Origin: Streptomyces smaragdinus
Lineage (GTDB): Bacteria > Actinomycetota > Actinomycetes > Streptomycetales > Streptomycetaceae
DNA: 64,000 nucleotides
Reading direction: 5' to 3'
Assembly: GCF_009604385.1 (NCBI RefSeq)
Contig: NZ_WEGJ01000020.1
Coordinates: 1 to 64,000 of the forward strand
Made by a program: the position numbers and the translations under genes. Position 1 is the stretch's first letter. Every line of letters starts with the position of its first letter. Of the stretch, positions 8,564-16,316 are shown piece after piece. The notes beneath the pieces were generated by a model. It was not told where the DNA came from and made no database searches. It was given only the letters and a program-made list of their open reading frames with translations.

Positions 8564-9534
8564 CCGACGCCGCACCACCGCACGACCTGGTTCTGGACCC
8601 CCGGACCAGCGCGTTCCTGGACAAGCACCCCTGCCCGCCGCTCCGTGACCCGGAGCGCGCGCGCCGGGCGCTGGACCTGCTGCAGAGCCACGACGACCCC
8701 GTCGACCCGGGGGCGCTCTCCGTCGAGTGGTACTCGCTGCCCGGTGGGCCCACCGGGCATGTCCGCGTGCAGGTGGTCCGGCCCGCGGACACCGACGGGC
8801 CGCTGCCCGTCGTGCTGTTTCTGCACGGGCTGGGCTGGGTGCTGGGCGATGTCCGGACCCACGCCCGGCTCGTGGACGCGTTCGCCCTCGGGGCGGACGC
8901 CGCCGTGGTTTTCGTCGACTACGAGCGCGCCCCCGAGGCCCGCTACCCCGTCGCCCTCGAGCAGTGCTACGCCGTCGCCGAGTGGATCGGCGGCCACGGG
9001 GCGGCGATCGGGCTGGACGGCGGCCGGATGGCCGCCGTCGGGGACTCCGCCGGGGCCAATCTGGTCGCCGCGCTGACGCTGCTGGCCAAGGAGCGGGGGA
9101 CCGTACGGCTGGTGCAGCAGGTGCTGCTCTGCCCGGTCACCGACGCCGACTTCGACACGCCCTCGTACCGGCGGTTCGCGGAGGGCTACTTCCTGGGGCG
9201 GGACGCCATGCGCTGGTTCTGGGACCAGTACCTGCCCGACACCGAGCGCCGCCGGGAGATCACCGCGTCCCCGCTGCGGGCGTCCGTCGAGCAGCTCGCG
9301 GGGCTGCCCCCGGCGCTGGTGCTGACGGGGGAGGCGGACGTCGTACGGGACGAGGGCGAGGCGTACGCGGCGAAGCTGCGCGCGGCGGGGGTGGCGGTGG
9401 TGTCCATGCGGTATCACGGGACGATCCACGGGTTCATGGTCCTGGATCCGCTGCGCGACACGGCCGCCGCCCGCGCCGCGCTCGTACAGGCGCTCGACAC
9501 CGTGCATGTGGCGCTGCACCAGCACGGCGGCTGA
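8560..9534 (+). CDS. Alpha/beta hydrolase, hormone-sensitive-lipase (HSL) type esterase
   Basis: The protein has 324 residues. Start GTG 8560 overlaps the AraC stop (GTGA) and has AGGAGG about six bases before it, so translation is coupled. The oxyanion motif reads HGLG, where HSL-family enzymes usually have HGGG. The nucleophile elbow is GDSAGAN, the acid is in TGEADVVRDEGEAYA, and the histidine is in HGTIHGFMVLDPL. It should be a cytoplasmic esterase on short acyl esters or lactones, induced with its regulator. The HGLG substitution is a visible oddity. Confidence 0.9.
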   Translation: MTDAAPPHDLVLDPRTSAFLDKHPCPPLRDPERARRALDLLQSHDDPVDPGALSVEWYSLPGGPTGHVRVQVVRPADTDGPLPVVLFLHGLGWVLGDVRTHARLVDAFALGADAAVVFVDYERAPEARYPVALEQCYAVAEWIGGHGAAIGLDGGRMAAVGDSAGANLVAALTLLAKERGTVRLVQQVLLCPVTDADFDTPSYRRFAEGYFLGRDAMRWFWDQYLPDTERRREITASPLRASVEQLAGLPPALVLTGEADVVRDEGEAYAAKLRAAGVAVVSMRYHGTIHGFMVLDPLRDTAAARAALVQALDTVHVALHQHGG

Positions 9535-9535
9535 G

Positions 9536-9952
9536 CTACCGGCTGCCCGACAGCAGCTCGGTCACCACCCGGTCGAGCTCGAGGTGCCGCCCCTCCGCGC
9601 CCAGCGGCACGACCCGCCAGGTCCGCTCCAGGAACCGCTCCACCGCCGGTACGTCGATGTCCAGCGCGGCCGCCCCCGCCCGGGTCCGTACGACGATCCG
9701 CACCCGGCCGTCGAACCGGGGGGCCACCACGACGTCCCCCGTGCCGGCCTCCCAGTGCAGCCCCTGCGCGAGGAGGTCGCGGGCGAACACCCAGTCGACG
9801 GTGCCGAGGGACGTCGATCCGACGGACAGGCGCACGGCGTACGGGTCCCGGCGGTCGAAGTGCAGCTCCGCGGGCATGGGTACGGGCGGTTCGGCCGCGA
9901 CGGCGAGGTGGGCGGTGACCTCGTGGGTGACCGAGGTCTTGGGGTGAGTCAT
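9536..9952 (-). CDS. SsgA-family sporulation/cell-division regulator
   Basis: The protein has 138 residues, the usual length for SsgA-like proteins. Typical family features are the PVPMPAELHFDRRDPYAVRL segment, WVFARDLLAQGL, and the C-terminal pattern LDIDVPAVERFLERTWRVVP followed by LELDRVVTELL. These proteins localise and activate cell-division and peptidoglycan machinery during sporulation, and occur only in morphologically complex actinomycetes. GAGGCGGG upstream of the ATG at 9952 serves as ribosome binding site. It is convergent with the esterase, and the two stops are one base apart. Which SsgA-G paralogue it is cannot be decided here. Confidence 0.9.
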   Translation of the reverse strand: MTHPKTSVTHEVTAHLAVAAEPPVPMPAELHFDRRDPYAVRLSVGSTSLGTVDWVFARDLLAQGLHWEAGTGDVVVAPRFDGRVRIVVRTRAGAAALDIDVPAVERFLERTWRVVPLGAEGRHLELDRVVTELLSGSR

Positions 9953-10059
9953 GGCGTACCCGCCTCGCGGATCGGTGGTCTGTCGGCTCGACGGTAGTAC
10001 GGGGGGCGCGCGGGGGTTTGCCGTACGAAGACCGGGGTATTGCCCGCCAACGCACCCGC

Positions 10060-12246
10060 TCAGCCCAGCGATTCGAGCAGCTCCCGCGCCAGCTCCCGGT
10101 ACACCGTGTCGGTCTCGTCCCCCAGCGCCAGCGCCTCCCGCAGACACTCCCGCGCCTGTGTGACCTCCCCCAGCTCGGCGAGCGCCTCCCCGAGCCGCAC
10201 CAGCGACTGCCCCTTCGCGTGCGCGAGCCCCGTCCGCCGGGACCGCGCCACCGCGTCGCGGAAGCTCCCGGCCGCCTCCTCCCACCGGCGCAGGGCGCCG
10301 TGATCCAGCCCCAGGGCCAGGCTCGCGTGCGTCCGGGTGAGGTCCGCGACGTGCTCGCCCACCGGGCAGTCCGGCGCGTCGAGGAAGGCGATCACCCGGC
10401 CGTGCTCGGCCAGCGCCTCCTCCGGCCGGCCGAGCAGCCGCAGCGTGGACCCGTACGTGATCAGGGCCTGGACCCAGCCGGCGCGGTCGTCGGCCTTCTC
10501 GTACAGCTCGAGGGAGGCCCGCGAGGTGTCCGCGGCCCGCTCGTACTCGCCCAGCATCTCGTGCCCCCAGGCCGCGTGCGCCAGCGCCGACGCCTGCTGG
10601 GCGAGATCCCCCGCGCGGCGGGCGCACTCCAGCGCCTCGCCGGCCCGGCCGACGGCCTCGCGGTAGCGGGACTCGCAGGCGAGGAGGGACCAGCAGTGGC
10701 AGTTGATGTGGACGGCCCGCAGTTTCGGGTCCCCCAGTCTTCCCGCCGCCTCGCTCGACAGCCGGAACACCTCCGGCCAGTGGCCCCAGAAGACCCACAT
10801 GCCGCAGAACCACTCCATGGCGTCCGCGGTCTCCACCACCCGCGCGTACTCCCCGCGGGCCGCCGCGTCGCGCAGGGCGGCGAGCCAGGCGGGGGCCTCC
10901 TGCTGGAGCCAGGCGCGGGCGTGGTCGGTGGGTCCTGTGTCGTATCCCGGCTTGAAGCGGCGGCCGGCCGCTGTGGCCGTGTCCAGCAGCCATGTCCGCA
11001 GCCGCTCCTCGGCGGCCTCCCGCTCGCCCTCCGGCGCCGGCCGGGAGCGGCCGAACAGCCGCAGCAGGTCGTGCAGCTGGTAGCGCCCGGTGTACGTGGC
11101 CTGCAGCAGTCCCGCCTCGACCAGCTCCTCCAGTACGTCCTCGGCCTCGGACACCTCGGTCGCGGTGAGTGCGGCGGCGTAGTCGGCGCTCGGATCCGGC
11201 ACCGGGACCAGGCCCAGCAGCCGCAGCATGCGCGCCGCCTGCCCGGTGAGCTGCCGGTACGAGAGCTCGAACGCGGCCTCCACCCGTACGTCACCGGCGC
11301 TCAGCGCCCCCAGCCGGCGCTCCTCGTCCGCCAGCCGGCGCACGAGCTGCTCCACGCGCCACCCCGACCGTACGGTCAGCCAGTTCGCGGCCACCCGCAG
11401 CGCCAGGGGCAGCCGCCCGCAGAGCTCCACCAGCCGCGCCACGTTCTCCGGCTCCGCGCCGGCGCGGGCCTCGCCCAGGATGCGGCGCAGCAGCAGGCCG
11501 GCCTCGTCCCGCGTCATGACCGCCAGGGGCAGCCGCGCCACGTCCGCCAGCCCGGTCAGGGGACGCCGGCTGGTGACCAGCACCAGACTCGGCCCCGCCG
11601 CGGGCAGCAGGGCGCGGACCTGGGCCTCGTCCCGGGCGTTGTCCAGTACGACCAGGCACCGGCGCTCGGCCAGCAGCTCGCGCAGCAGCCCGGCGCGCTC
11701 CGCCTCCTCGGCCGGGAGCCGGTGGTCGGGCACCCCGAGGGCCTTCAGCAGCCTGAGGAGCACCTCGTCCGTGGCGACGGCGCCGTCGACGCCGTGCAGG
11801 TCGGCGACGAGGCAGGGGTCACCGTCCGCGAGCTCGGCGGCGGCGTGGAGCGCCAGGGTGGTCTTCCCGCACCCCGGGGGACCGGAGACGACCACGACGG
11901 GCGCGCCGGCCGCGGCGTGCGCCCGCAGACGCGCCAACTCCCGCTCCCGCCCGGTGAAGTCCCCCACGGTCCGGGGAAGCGCCATCCCCCCGCCCGCGCC
12001 GGCCTCCCGCACGGGCCGCGCGGCCCGCGCCGCACCGACCAGCCCGTCCCGCTCCGCCTCCCCGAGCCCCAGCCCCTCGGCCAGCGCCACGACGGTCCGC
12101 CGCTGCGGCACGCGACTGCGCCCGCGCTCCATGTCCCCGATGGCCCGCACACTGACCCCGGAACGCCCGGCGAGCTCCTCCATGGTCATCCAGGCCCGCT
12201 GCCGCAACCCCCGCAAAACCACCCCGAACGGCTCCACACCCTCCAC
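10060..12246 (-). CDS. XRE-HTH / NB-ARC / TPR transcriptional regulator (AfsR-related, no BTAD)
   Basis: This is a roughly 728-residue STAND-type regulator. An XRE helix-turn-helix (MEELAGRSGVSVRAIGDMER) covers about residues 10-65. The NB-ARC NTPase has Walker A VSGPPGCGKTT and Walker B CLVVLDNARD. A winged-helix segment follows, then C-terminal TPR repeats rich in ALA/LG heptads. The start is uncertain: GTG at 12246 sits 4-5 bases after GAGGAGG, while GTG at 12237 is also possible. The frame remains open further upstream but loses coding character. It probably senses a ligand through the TPRs and controls secondary metabolism or development; no target is adjacent. Confidence 0.85.
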   Translation of the reverse strand: MEGVEPFGVVLRGLRQRAWMTMEELAGRSGVSVRAIGDMERGRSRVPQRRTVVALAEGLGLGEAERDGLVGAARAARPVREAGAGGGMALPRTVGDFTGRERELARLRAHAAAGAPVVVVSGPPGCGKTTLALHAAAELADGDPCLVADLHGVDGAVATDEVLLRLLKALGVPDHRLPAEEAERAGLLRELLAERRCLVVLDNARDEAQVRALLPAAGPSLVLVTSRRPLTGLADVARLPLAVMTRDEAGLLLRRILGEARAGAEPENVARLVELCGRLPLALRVAANWLTVRSGWRVEQLVRRLADEERRLGALSAGDVRVEAAFELSYRQLTGQAARMLRLLGLVPVPDPSADYAAALTATEVSEAEDVLEELVEAGLLQATYTGRYQLHDLLRLFGRSRPAPEGEREAAEERLRTWLLDTATAAGRRFKPGYDTGPTDHARAWLQQEAPAWLAALRDAAARGEYARVVETADAMEWFCGMWVFWGHWPEVFRLSSEAAGRLGDPKLRAVHINCHCWSLLACESRYREAVGRAGEALECARRAGDLAQQASALAHAAWGHEMLGEYERAADTSRASLELYEKADDRAGWVQALITYGSTLRLLGRPEEALAEHGRVIAFLDAPDCPVGEHVADLTRTHASLALGLDHGALRRWEEAAGSFRDAVARSRRTGLAHAKGQSLVRLGEALAELGEVTQARECLREALALGDETDTVYRELARELLESLG

Positions 12247-12423
12247 GGCCCCTCCTCGTCCCGCGGCACCGCTGTGCAGGATACGAGGGCAAGCCCCACC
12301 ACCGACCCGCCATCCCACGCCCACCCTCCGCCACCCAGCCACCCCACCCCTGAGCACCGTCCCCACCGAACCCCAAACTGGTTCGCGGACGGGGGTACCC
12401 CTCGGGCTATGCTTGCCGGGCGC

Positions 12424-12496
12424 GGGCCGTTAGCTCAATTGGCAGAGCAGTGGACTTTTAATCCATTGGTTGTGGGTTCGAGTCCCACACGGCCTA
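12424..12496 (+). tRNA. tRNA-Lys (anticodon TTT)
   Basis: A 73-base cloverleaf is complete: acceptor GGGCCGT/ACGGCCT, D-arm GCTCAATTGGCAGAGC, anticodon stem GTGGA/TCCAT with loop CTTTTAA (anticodon TTT), a 5-base variable loop, and T-arm GTGGG-TTCGAGT-CCCAC. Discriminator A is at 12496; CCA is not encoded. It marks the left edge of a strip rich in toxin-antitoxin genes. Confidence 0.95.
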
Positions 12497-12501
12497 CCGT
12501 C

Positions 12502-12542
12502 GGCCTTCGCCGCAGCACCTCAAGTGACCTGCGGCGGAGGCC
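12502..12542 (+). terminator. Hairpin terminator after tRNA-Lys
   Basis: GGCCTTCGCCGCA pairs with TGCGGCGGAGGCC (one G-U), with a 15-base loop, followed by TTTTGCTTT. It starts six bases after the tRNA. Confidence 0.8.
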
Positions 12543-12620
12543 TTTTGCTTTCGGCGGTCGAGGGCTCGGGGGACGTCTCCGGGGCCCTTTTTCGCCCCGT
12601 GGTTCGCCCGAGAGGTCGGG

Positions 12621-13028
12621 TCAGACGTCTTTGATCTGTACGCGGTCGCCACAGAGCTTGAGCCAGTCGTCCCGGTCCGAGGTCAGTACCAGCGCGGGGG
12701 CCGGGGCGCGGAGTGCCATCGCGGCGACGAGGGCGTCGATGGCGTACTTGTGGCCGTGCAGGCCGCCCGCGTCGAGCAGCAACCGCACGGCGGTGAGGCT
12801 GTCCGCCTGGGTGACGTCCAGGACCTGGAGGCGGGAGAGCAGCCAGTGCAGGCGTGCGGTGTCCGTTTTTCCGTGGACGGCTTCCACGATCGTGAGGGCG
12901 GACAGGAGCACGGGCACGCCTGCGCGGCGCGAGGCCTCGATCCGGGTGATCATCTGGCGGTCGTTGCGGAGGAGGAGCGACAGCGCCTGTGAATCCAGGA
13001 CGAGGGACCTGGCTACGGGCACCTTCAT
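12621..13028 (-). CDS. vapC: PIN-domain ribonuclease toxin, VapC family
   Basis: The protein has 135 residues. The PIN acidic set is visible: Asp in LVLDSQAL, Glu in TIVEAVHG, Asp in YAIDALVAAMAL and Asp in LTSDRDDW. VapC toxins cut RNA, often tRNA, when freed from VapB. The ATG overlaps the stop of the upstream antitoxin gene by ATGA, the classical VapBC arrangement. It seems intact. The stop is about 120 bases downstream of the tRNA on the opposite strand. Confidence 0.85.
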   Translation of the reverse strand: MKVPVARSLVLDSQALSLLLRNDRQMITRIEASRRAGVPVLLSALTIVEAVHGKTDTARLHWLLSRLQVLDVTQADSLTAVRLLLDAGGLHGHKYAIDALVAAMALRAPAPALVLTSDRDDWLKLCGDRVQIKDV

Positions 13029-13300
13029 GCGGCGCTGTCGTCGGAGGCGTACGGCTGCTGGACGTCACCGAACAGATCGCGCTGCGCCGCCTGGATCTCG
13101 GCTTCGCTCAGCGGCTCGTGCTCGGCCTCGTAGGCGGCCACGATCTCGGCGAGGCCGTCCATCGCCAGCTGATGCCGGACCGCGGCGGTCACATAGGCGG
13201 ACACACCCCTCTTGCCGGTGCGCGTGCGCAAGGCGCCGACGAGGTCCGAGGGCATCGAGATGGAGATGTTCTCCGTGCTGCCGGGGCGGGGTGACTTCAT
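13025..13300 (-). CDS. vapB: Ribbon-helix-helix antitoxin, VapB-like
   Basis: The protein has 91 residues. The N-terminal segment ENISISMPSDLVGALRTRTG and the next helix (GVSAYVTAAVRHQLAMDGL) form a ribbon-helix-helix DNA-binding fold. The acidic C-terminus (EAEHEPLSEAEIQAAQRDLF) is the expected toxin-neutralising region. The ATG at 13300 is preferred over a slightly longer frame because it opens directly into the RHH strand. It is coupled to vapC by ATGA and should autorepress from the inverted repeat just upstream. Confidence 0.8.
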   Translation of the reverse strand: MKSPRPGSTENISISMPSDLVGALRTRTGKRGVSAYVTAAVRHQLAMDGLAEIVAAYEAEHEPLSEAEIQAAQRDLFGDVQQPYASDDSAA

Positions 13301-13309
13301 GAGGTCAGT

Positions 13310-13331
13310 GTAGTACAGCAACTATTACTAC
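13310..13331. promoter_or_regulatory. Inverted repeat upstream of vapBC, probable autoregulatory operator
   Basis: GTAGTA-N10-TACTAC is a perfect 6-base inverted repeat in an AT-rich patch 10 bases upstream of the vapB start. RHH antitoxins typically bind such sites; binding here is inferred. Confidence 0.45.
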
Positions 13332-13408
13332 CTGTCGGGTTCGGTTACCCGTCGGCAGACGGGCGCCCGGTGAGCGATATCGCGCAGGGGAGGAGCCATA
13401 CTCGGGGC

Positions 13409-13738
13409 ATGGGCCACCGTGGCTATGCGGACATCCGTCCCTACATGGTCCCCGGGACGCTGGGAGCGCTTGTCGGGCCGGTGACGGGTGTCGTCGAGCT
13501 GCCCACCGCCCTGGACTGGGGACCGAAGCGGGCCTACCGCCTGGACTCCGATTCCGATCGGCGTGTGCTGTATGAGACCGTCATCCGGGAGGCGGCGCGT
13601 GCCGAGCAGTTGGCGGAGTACCTCAACGCCGGGCTGCTGGTGCGGTTGTGGCCGCGGTTGTGGCTTCCGCCGCAGGTCAAGCGGCTCTGGCTGGCGCGTT
13701 TCCCCGAGTTGGGTCCGGTGCTCGGCCCGGCCGCCTAG
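13409..13738 (+). CDS. Hypothetical protein, partner of the AbiEii-type gene
   Basis: The protein has 109 residues, taken from ATG 13409 (MGHRGYADIRPYMVPGTLGA). It shows the motifs ELPTALDWGPKRAYRLDSD, YETVIREAARAEQLAEYLNA and LLVRLWPRLWLPPQVKRLW. I recognise no named domain. It ends ten bases before the nucleotidyltransferase gene, so the two are probably one operon, and by position it may be the antitoxin or partner of the AbiEii-type toxin. The ribosome binding site is weak, so the start is uncertain. Confidence 0.65.
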   Translation: MGHRGYADIRPYMVPGTLGALVGPVTGVVELPTALDWGPKRAYRLDSDSDRRVLYETVIREAARAEQLAEYLNAGLLVRLWPRLWLPPQVKRLWLARFPELGPVLGPAA

Positions 13739-13747
13739 CATTCCCGC

Positions 13748-14425
13748 GTGGATGCGCTGCAGGTTCGTCTCACCCAGCTCGGGCTCGGCGCCTCCCGTGA
13801 CCGCGGATTCGTGCTCGCCGGTGGATATGCCGTCGAGGCGAACGGGTTTCTCCGCAGGATCTCCGACGACGTCGACCTGTTTACGGACCAGGCGGATCCG
13901 CACGGCTTCGCCGTAGCGGTCACCGCTGTTGAGCAGGCGTACCAGGAGGACGGGCTGGAGGTGCGGGCGGAGCGGATGGCCGAGATGTTCGCCCGGCTTC
14001 ATGTCACCGACGAATACGGGCGTGCCGCCAAAGTGGAGATGGGCTACGACTGGCGTGCCCGGCCTCCCGTGGTCCTGGACCTCGGACCGGTCCTGCACCC
14101 CGATGATGCCGTGGCCGGCAAGGTCGTCACCGTCTTCACCAGGGCGGCTCCACGCGACTACATCGACGTGACCGCCGCGCTGGCCTCCGGCCGATACGCG
14201 GGGCACGAACTGCTGACCCTGGCCGAGGAACGGGACCGCGGATTCGAGCGAACCATGTTCGCCCAGGCGCTCCTGGCCGTGGACCGCTTCGACGACGCGC
14301 AGTTCAGTCCCTACGGTCTCGACGCCGAGGAGATCGCCGTCATGAGAGCCACTCTTCAAGTGTGGGCGGACGAGATCAATGGTTCCGATCCTCGCCAACG
14401 TGATCGAGGCTTTCGAAGGACGTGA
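13748..14425 (+). CDS. Nucleotidyltransferase, AbiEii/AbiGii toxin family
   Basis: The protein has 225 residues and a GTG start. The N-terminus has the minimal nucleotidyltransferase signature LAGGYAVEANGFLRRISDDV followed by DLF: the GG, the Arg/Ser and the DVD catalytic pair. A later Lys in DDAVAGKVVTVFTRAAPRDY fits the AbiEii fold. Family members act as type IV toxins or abortive-infection factors that add nucleotides to tRNA or other targets. It is probably co-transcribed with 13409-13738. No canonical AbiEi winged-helix antitoxin is seen, so the antitoxin is unproven. Confidence 0.8.
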   Translation: MDALQVRLTQLGLGASRDRGFVLAGGYAVEANGFLRRISDDVDLFTDQADPHGFAVAVTAVEQAYQEDGLEVRAERMAEMFARLHVTDEYGRAAKVEMGYDWRARPPVVLDLGPVLHPDDAVAGKVVTVFTRAAPRDYIDVTAALASGRYAGHELLTLAEERDRGFERTMFAQALLAVDRFDDAQFSPYGLDAEEIAVMRATLQVWADEINGSDPRQRDRGFRRT

Positions 14426-14451
14426 GCGCGGCAGTACCGAAACAGTCGCTC

Positions 14452-14482
14452 GGGGCGGGAGCCCAGCAGCGACTCCCGCCCC
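14452..14482. terminator. Hairpin terminator between convergent genes
   Basis: GGGGCGGGAG pairs with CTCCCGCCCC across an 11-base loop. It lies between the stops of the nucleotidyltransferase (+) and the CxxC miniprotein (-), so it can serve both. Confidence 0.65.
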
Positions 14483-14509
14483 ATGCTTCCGACCGGTGAA
14501 CGGGGATCC

Positions 14510-14695
14510 TTACGTAGACCCTGGGACGGCCATGCGCCGGCGGTTCTCCACGCAGGGTCCGCATCCGTAGTACGGCGCCGCGGCGCCTGGGCCGGATGAC
14601 TGCTCGACGACGGTCGACCCCAGCACCTTCAACGGCGGATCGGGCGTCCAGCAGTATGTGCATCGAGGCCGGGGCGACTTCGGCGAGCTGGTCAC
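14510..14695 (-). CDS. 61-residue CxxC...CxxC protein, zinc-ribbon-like
   Basis: I called this gene because its GTG (14695) overlaps the stop of the DUF6415 gene by GTGA, the coupling used throughout this window. The product reads TSSPKSPRPRCTYCWTPDPP at the start, then PYYGCGPCVENRRR. The CTYC and CGPC pairs suggest a small Zn-binding protein. It is shorter than most annotation cut-offs. Function is unknown; the partnership with DUF6415 is the main clue. Confidence 0.6.
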   Translation of the reverse strand: MTSSPKSPRPRCTYCWTPDPPLKVLGSTVVEQSSGPGAAAPYYGCGPCVENRRRMAVPGST

Positions 14696-15087
14696 CGGAC
14701 GTCCCCGCCCCGGGACTGCTGGGCCTCCCAGCAGCGCAGAACTCCCTTGCACGACGCCGCGAGAATGCCGATGTGCGACCAGCGTTCCCTGCGGTTCTGC
14801 CCGCGGGGCGGTTCCATCCGCACCAGGCATGCGGCCTCGCGGACGATGACGCGCTGGTCGTGCTCGCAGTCGGAACGCTCGTCCAATTCGCCGAGAAGGC
14901 GTCCGATGTGCCTGCGTAGACGCCCAGTCAGGTCATCGAGGCGTTCCGGTGTCGGCACGGTGGGGTGGTCGGTGGCCTGGCGGATAGTGGTGCGGATCGT
15001 GGCTACGTCGACCGGTGGCCGGTCCGCGAGCCGGTGCGGCGTCGGATGACTCGTTCCCTCGTCCCGGGACGCCGTAGGCTCTGTCAT
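14692..15087 (-). CDS. DUF6415-family protein
   Basis: The protein has 131 residues. The central helical region (VDVATIRTTIRQATDHPTVP, LDDLTGRLRRHIGRLLGELD) and the VREAACLVRME / WSHIGILAASCKGVLRCWE segments fit the Streptomyces family labelled DUF6415 (named after natural-product loci, with no known biochemical role). The ATG at 15087 has AAAGGGG eight bases upstream. It is divergent from the short GntR regulator and coupled to the CxxC miniprotein, so the three probably form one regulatory unit. Confidence 0.7.
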   Translation of the reverse strand: MTEPTASRDEGTSHPTPHRLADRPPVDVATIRTTIRQATDHPTVPTPERLDDLTGRLRRHIGRLLGELDERSDCEHDQRVIVREAACLVRMEPPRGQNRRERWSHIGILAASCKGVLRCWEAQQSRGGDVR

Positions 15088-15161
15088 GTCGTCAGCCCCT
15101 TTGCTGTCGGCTGCGCCCCGGGTCGTGGCAGCGGCACCGGGGCTCCTTGTTTCCCTAGGTA

Positions 15162-15236
15162 GGCTATACCCGGCTATAGCTGCCGCGCCAGGCTATCGGT
15201 CGCCTCGGAGGCTGTACCCACCTACCGTGCGGCTAT
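15162..15236. promoter_or_regulatory. GGCTAT direct repeats in the DUF6415/GntR divergent promoter
   Basis: GGCTAT occurs at 15162, 15172, 15191 and 15231, with GGCTGT near 15210. The first two are 10 bases apart and the next is 19 bases on, roughly one and two helical turns. The last repeat runs into the GntR start codon, and no ribosome binding site is obvious. Autoregulation is the simplest reading. Confidence 0.5.
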
Positions 15237-15480
15237 GGAATGGGATCCCCTGCGCTCCCGCTGGGAGCAGGTGCACGAGGTCATCACGGCGAGGATCCGC
15301 GCCGGGACGTACCCGCCCGGACAGCGGATCCCCTCCCTGCTGGATATTCAGGCCGAGTTCGGGATCGCCAACGTCACCGCGAGGAAAGTCCTGGTCAAGC
15401 TGCGTGAGGACGGGCTTGTGGTCTCCCCGCCGGGGATGGGTACGTTCGTGGTCCGGGAGCTGCCCCCCGAGACGGACTGA
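15235..15480 (+). CDS. Short GntR-type winged-helix regulator (DNA-binding domain only)
   Basis: The protein has 81 residues that consist almost entirely of a GntR winged helix: WEQVHEVITARIRAGTYPPG, a recognition region (FGIANVTARKVLVKLREDGL), and wing residues PPGMGTFVV. No effector domain follows. A closely similar gene lies at 52955-53209. The ATG at 15235 has no clear Shine-Dalgarno sequence. It probably represses itself and the divergent DUF6415 pair. Confidence 0.8.
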   Translation: MEWDPLRSRWEQVHEVITARIRAGTYPPGQRIPSLLDIQAEFGIANVTARKVLVKLREDGLVVSPPGMGTFVVRELPPETD

Positions 15481-15624
15481 CACCCGGTGGGACTAGTTCC
15501 GTGCGTGGTCACCTCTCCCGGGCGCGACCCGTCGGCGGTGTGGGGTGAATACGATGGGTGCTGTCCCTCGGAGGCAGGGGCGACCAGTATGCAGGCTGTT
15601 CGTCCGCCGTCAGGAGAGCAAGCA

Positions 15625-15978
15625 ATGACCGGTCAGCCCGTTACCTCGTCGGCCCCGCTGATCGCCATCCCCGCGCTCACGCCGGCGGCGCTGCGATCGG
15701 CCGTCGCGCACCTTGCTCCCGCTCAGCTGTCAGCCTTCGCCGAGCATTTGGACCGGGCGGTCGAGCAGGCTGCCGCGCAGAGCACGATCACCCCGCTGCA
15801 TGCCTTTCTCCAGTACTGGGGCGAGTTTGTGGCGATACAGCGCCGTCCCGATCGTGCGGCTCGGCTTCGCCGGCTGGAGGCGGCGGCAGACGAGGCGACC
15901 GCGACGGACGAGCTGGCCCTCCTGGGGACGGAGATTCAGCAGATCCTGGCGGAGGCGCAGCGGGAGATCGCCGGGTGA
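15625..15978 (+). CDS. DUF6247-family protein, likely antitoxin-like
   Basis: The protein has 117 residues. ATG 15625 has AGGAGA eight bases upstream. The segment PALTPAALRSAVAHLAPAQL, a helical middle, and the C-terminus TATDELALLGTEIQQILAEA match the actinobacterial DUF6247 family. Its members commonly precede a RelE/ParE-like gene. Here the downstream gene overlaps by GTGA and is broken. An antitoxin role is inferred from context, not demonstrated. Confidence 0.7.
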   Translation: MTGQPVTSSAPLIAIPALTPAALRSAVAHLAPAQLSAFAEHLDRAVEQAAAQSTITPLHAFLQYWGEFVAIQRRPDRAARLRRLEAAADEATATDELALLGTEIQQILAEAQREIAG

Positions 15979-16238
15979 GTGACGTCTGGACCTGGCATCG
16001 CAACCCTGATGCCGGCCACGTCATTGCCGGACTTCCCCGATAGGTGGTCGCCGAGGTCGAGCGACTTGCCGAGCAGTCGGCAGTACTCGGTTATGCCGCC
16101 GCGGCGGCGGGCCGCGGTCCTGTGCACGGTGGCGGTCTGCGTACGCCGAACATTTTCGGCGGCCGAGGCTTCTTCATGTACCTGGAGCCTGAGCGTGCCC
16201 TGGTGATCTCGATCGTGCGCGTCGTCTGGCTCGGGTAA
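15975..16238 (+). pseudogene. RelE/ParE-like toxin gene interrupted by an amber codon
   Basis: GTG 15975 overlaps the DUF6247 stop (GTGA). The frame reads SDVWTWHRNPDAGHVIAGLP-Arg and meets TAG at 16041-16043. Exactly in frame beyond the stop it resumes as VVAEVERLAEQSAVLGYAAA... and ends GRGFFMYLEPERALVISIVR...VVWLG at 16238. Total length without the stop would be 87 residues, the normal RelE size. The layout (start strand, helix, then beta strands ending in ALVISIVRVVW) is RelE-like. It is probably an inactivated toxin; readthrough is an unlikely alternative. Confidence 0.65.
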
Positions 16239-16316
16239 ATCCTCTGGGATGGGCAACGCTGGTGTCGGGGTCTGCGCGAAGCCGAACCCATTCGCTCCGA
16301 CGGTCCCCGTGCGGAG

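Noticed and set aside
12424..12496. tRNA-Lys as a proven attachment site
   Set aside because: I found no duplicate of the tRNA 3' end and no integrase in the window, so integration there is only a possibility.
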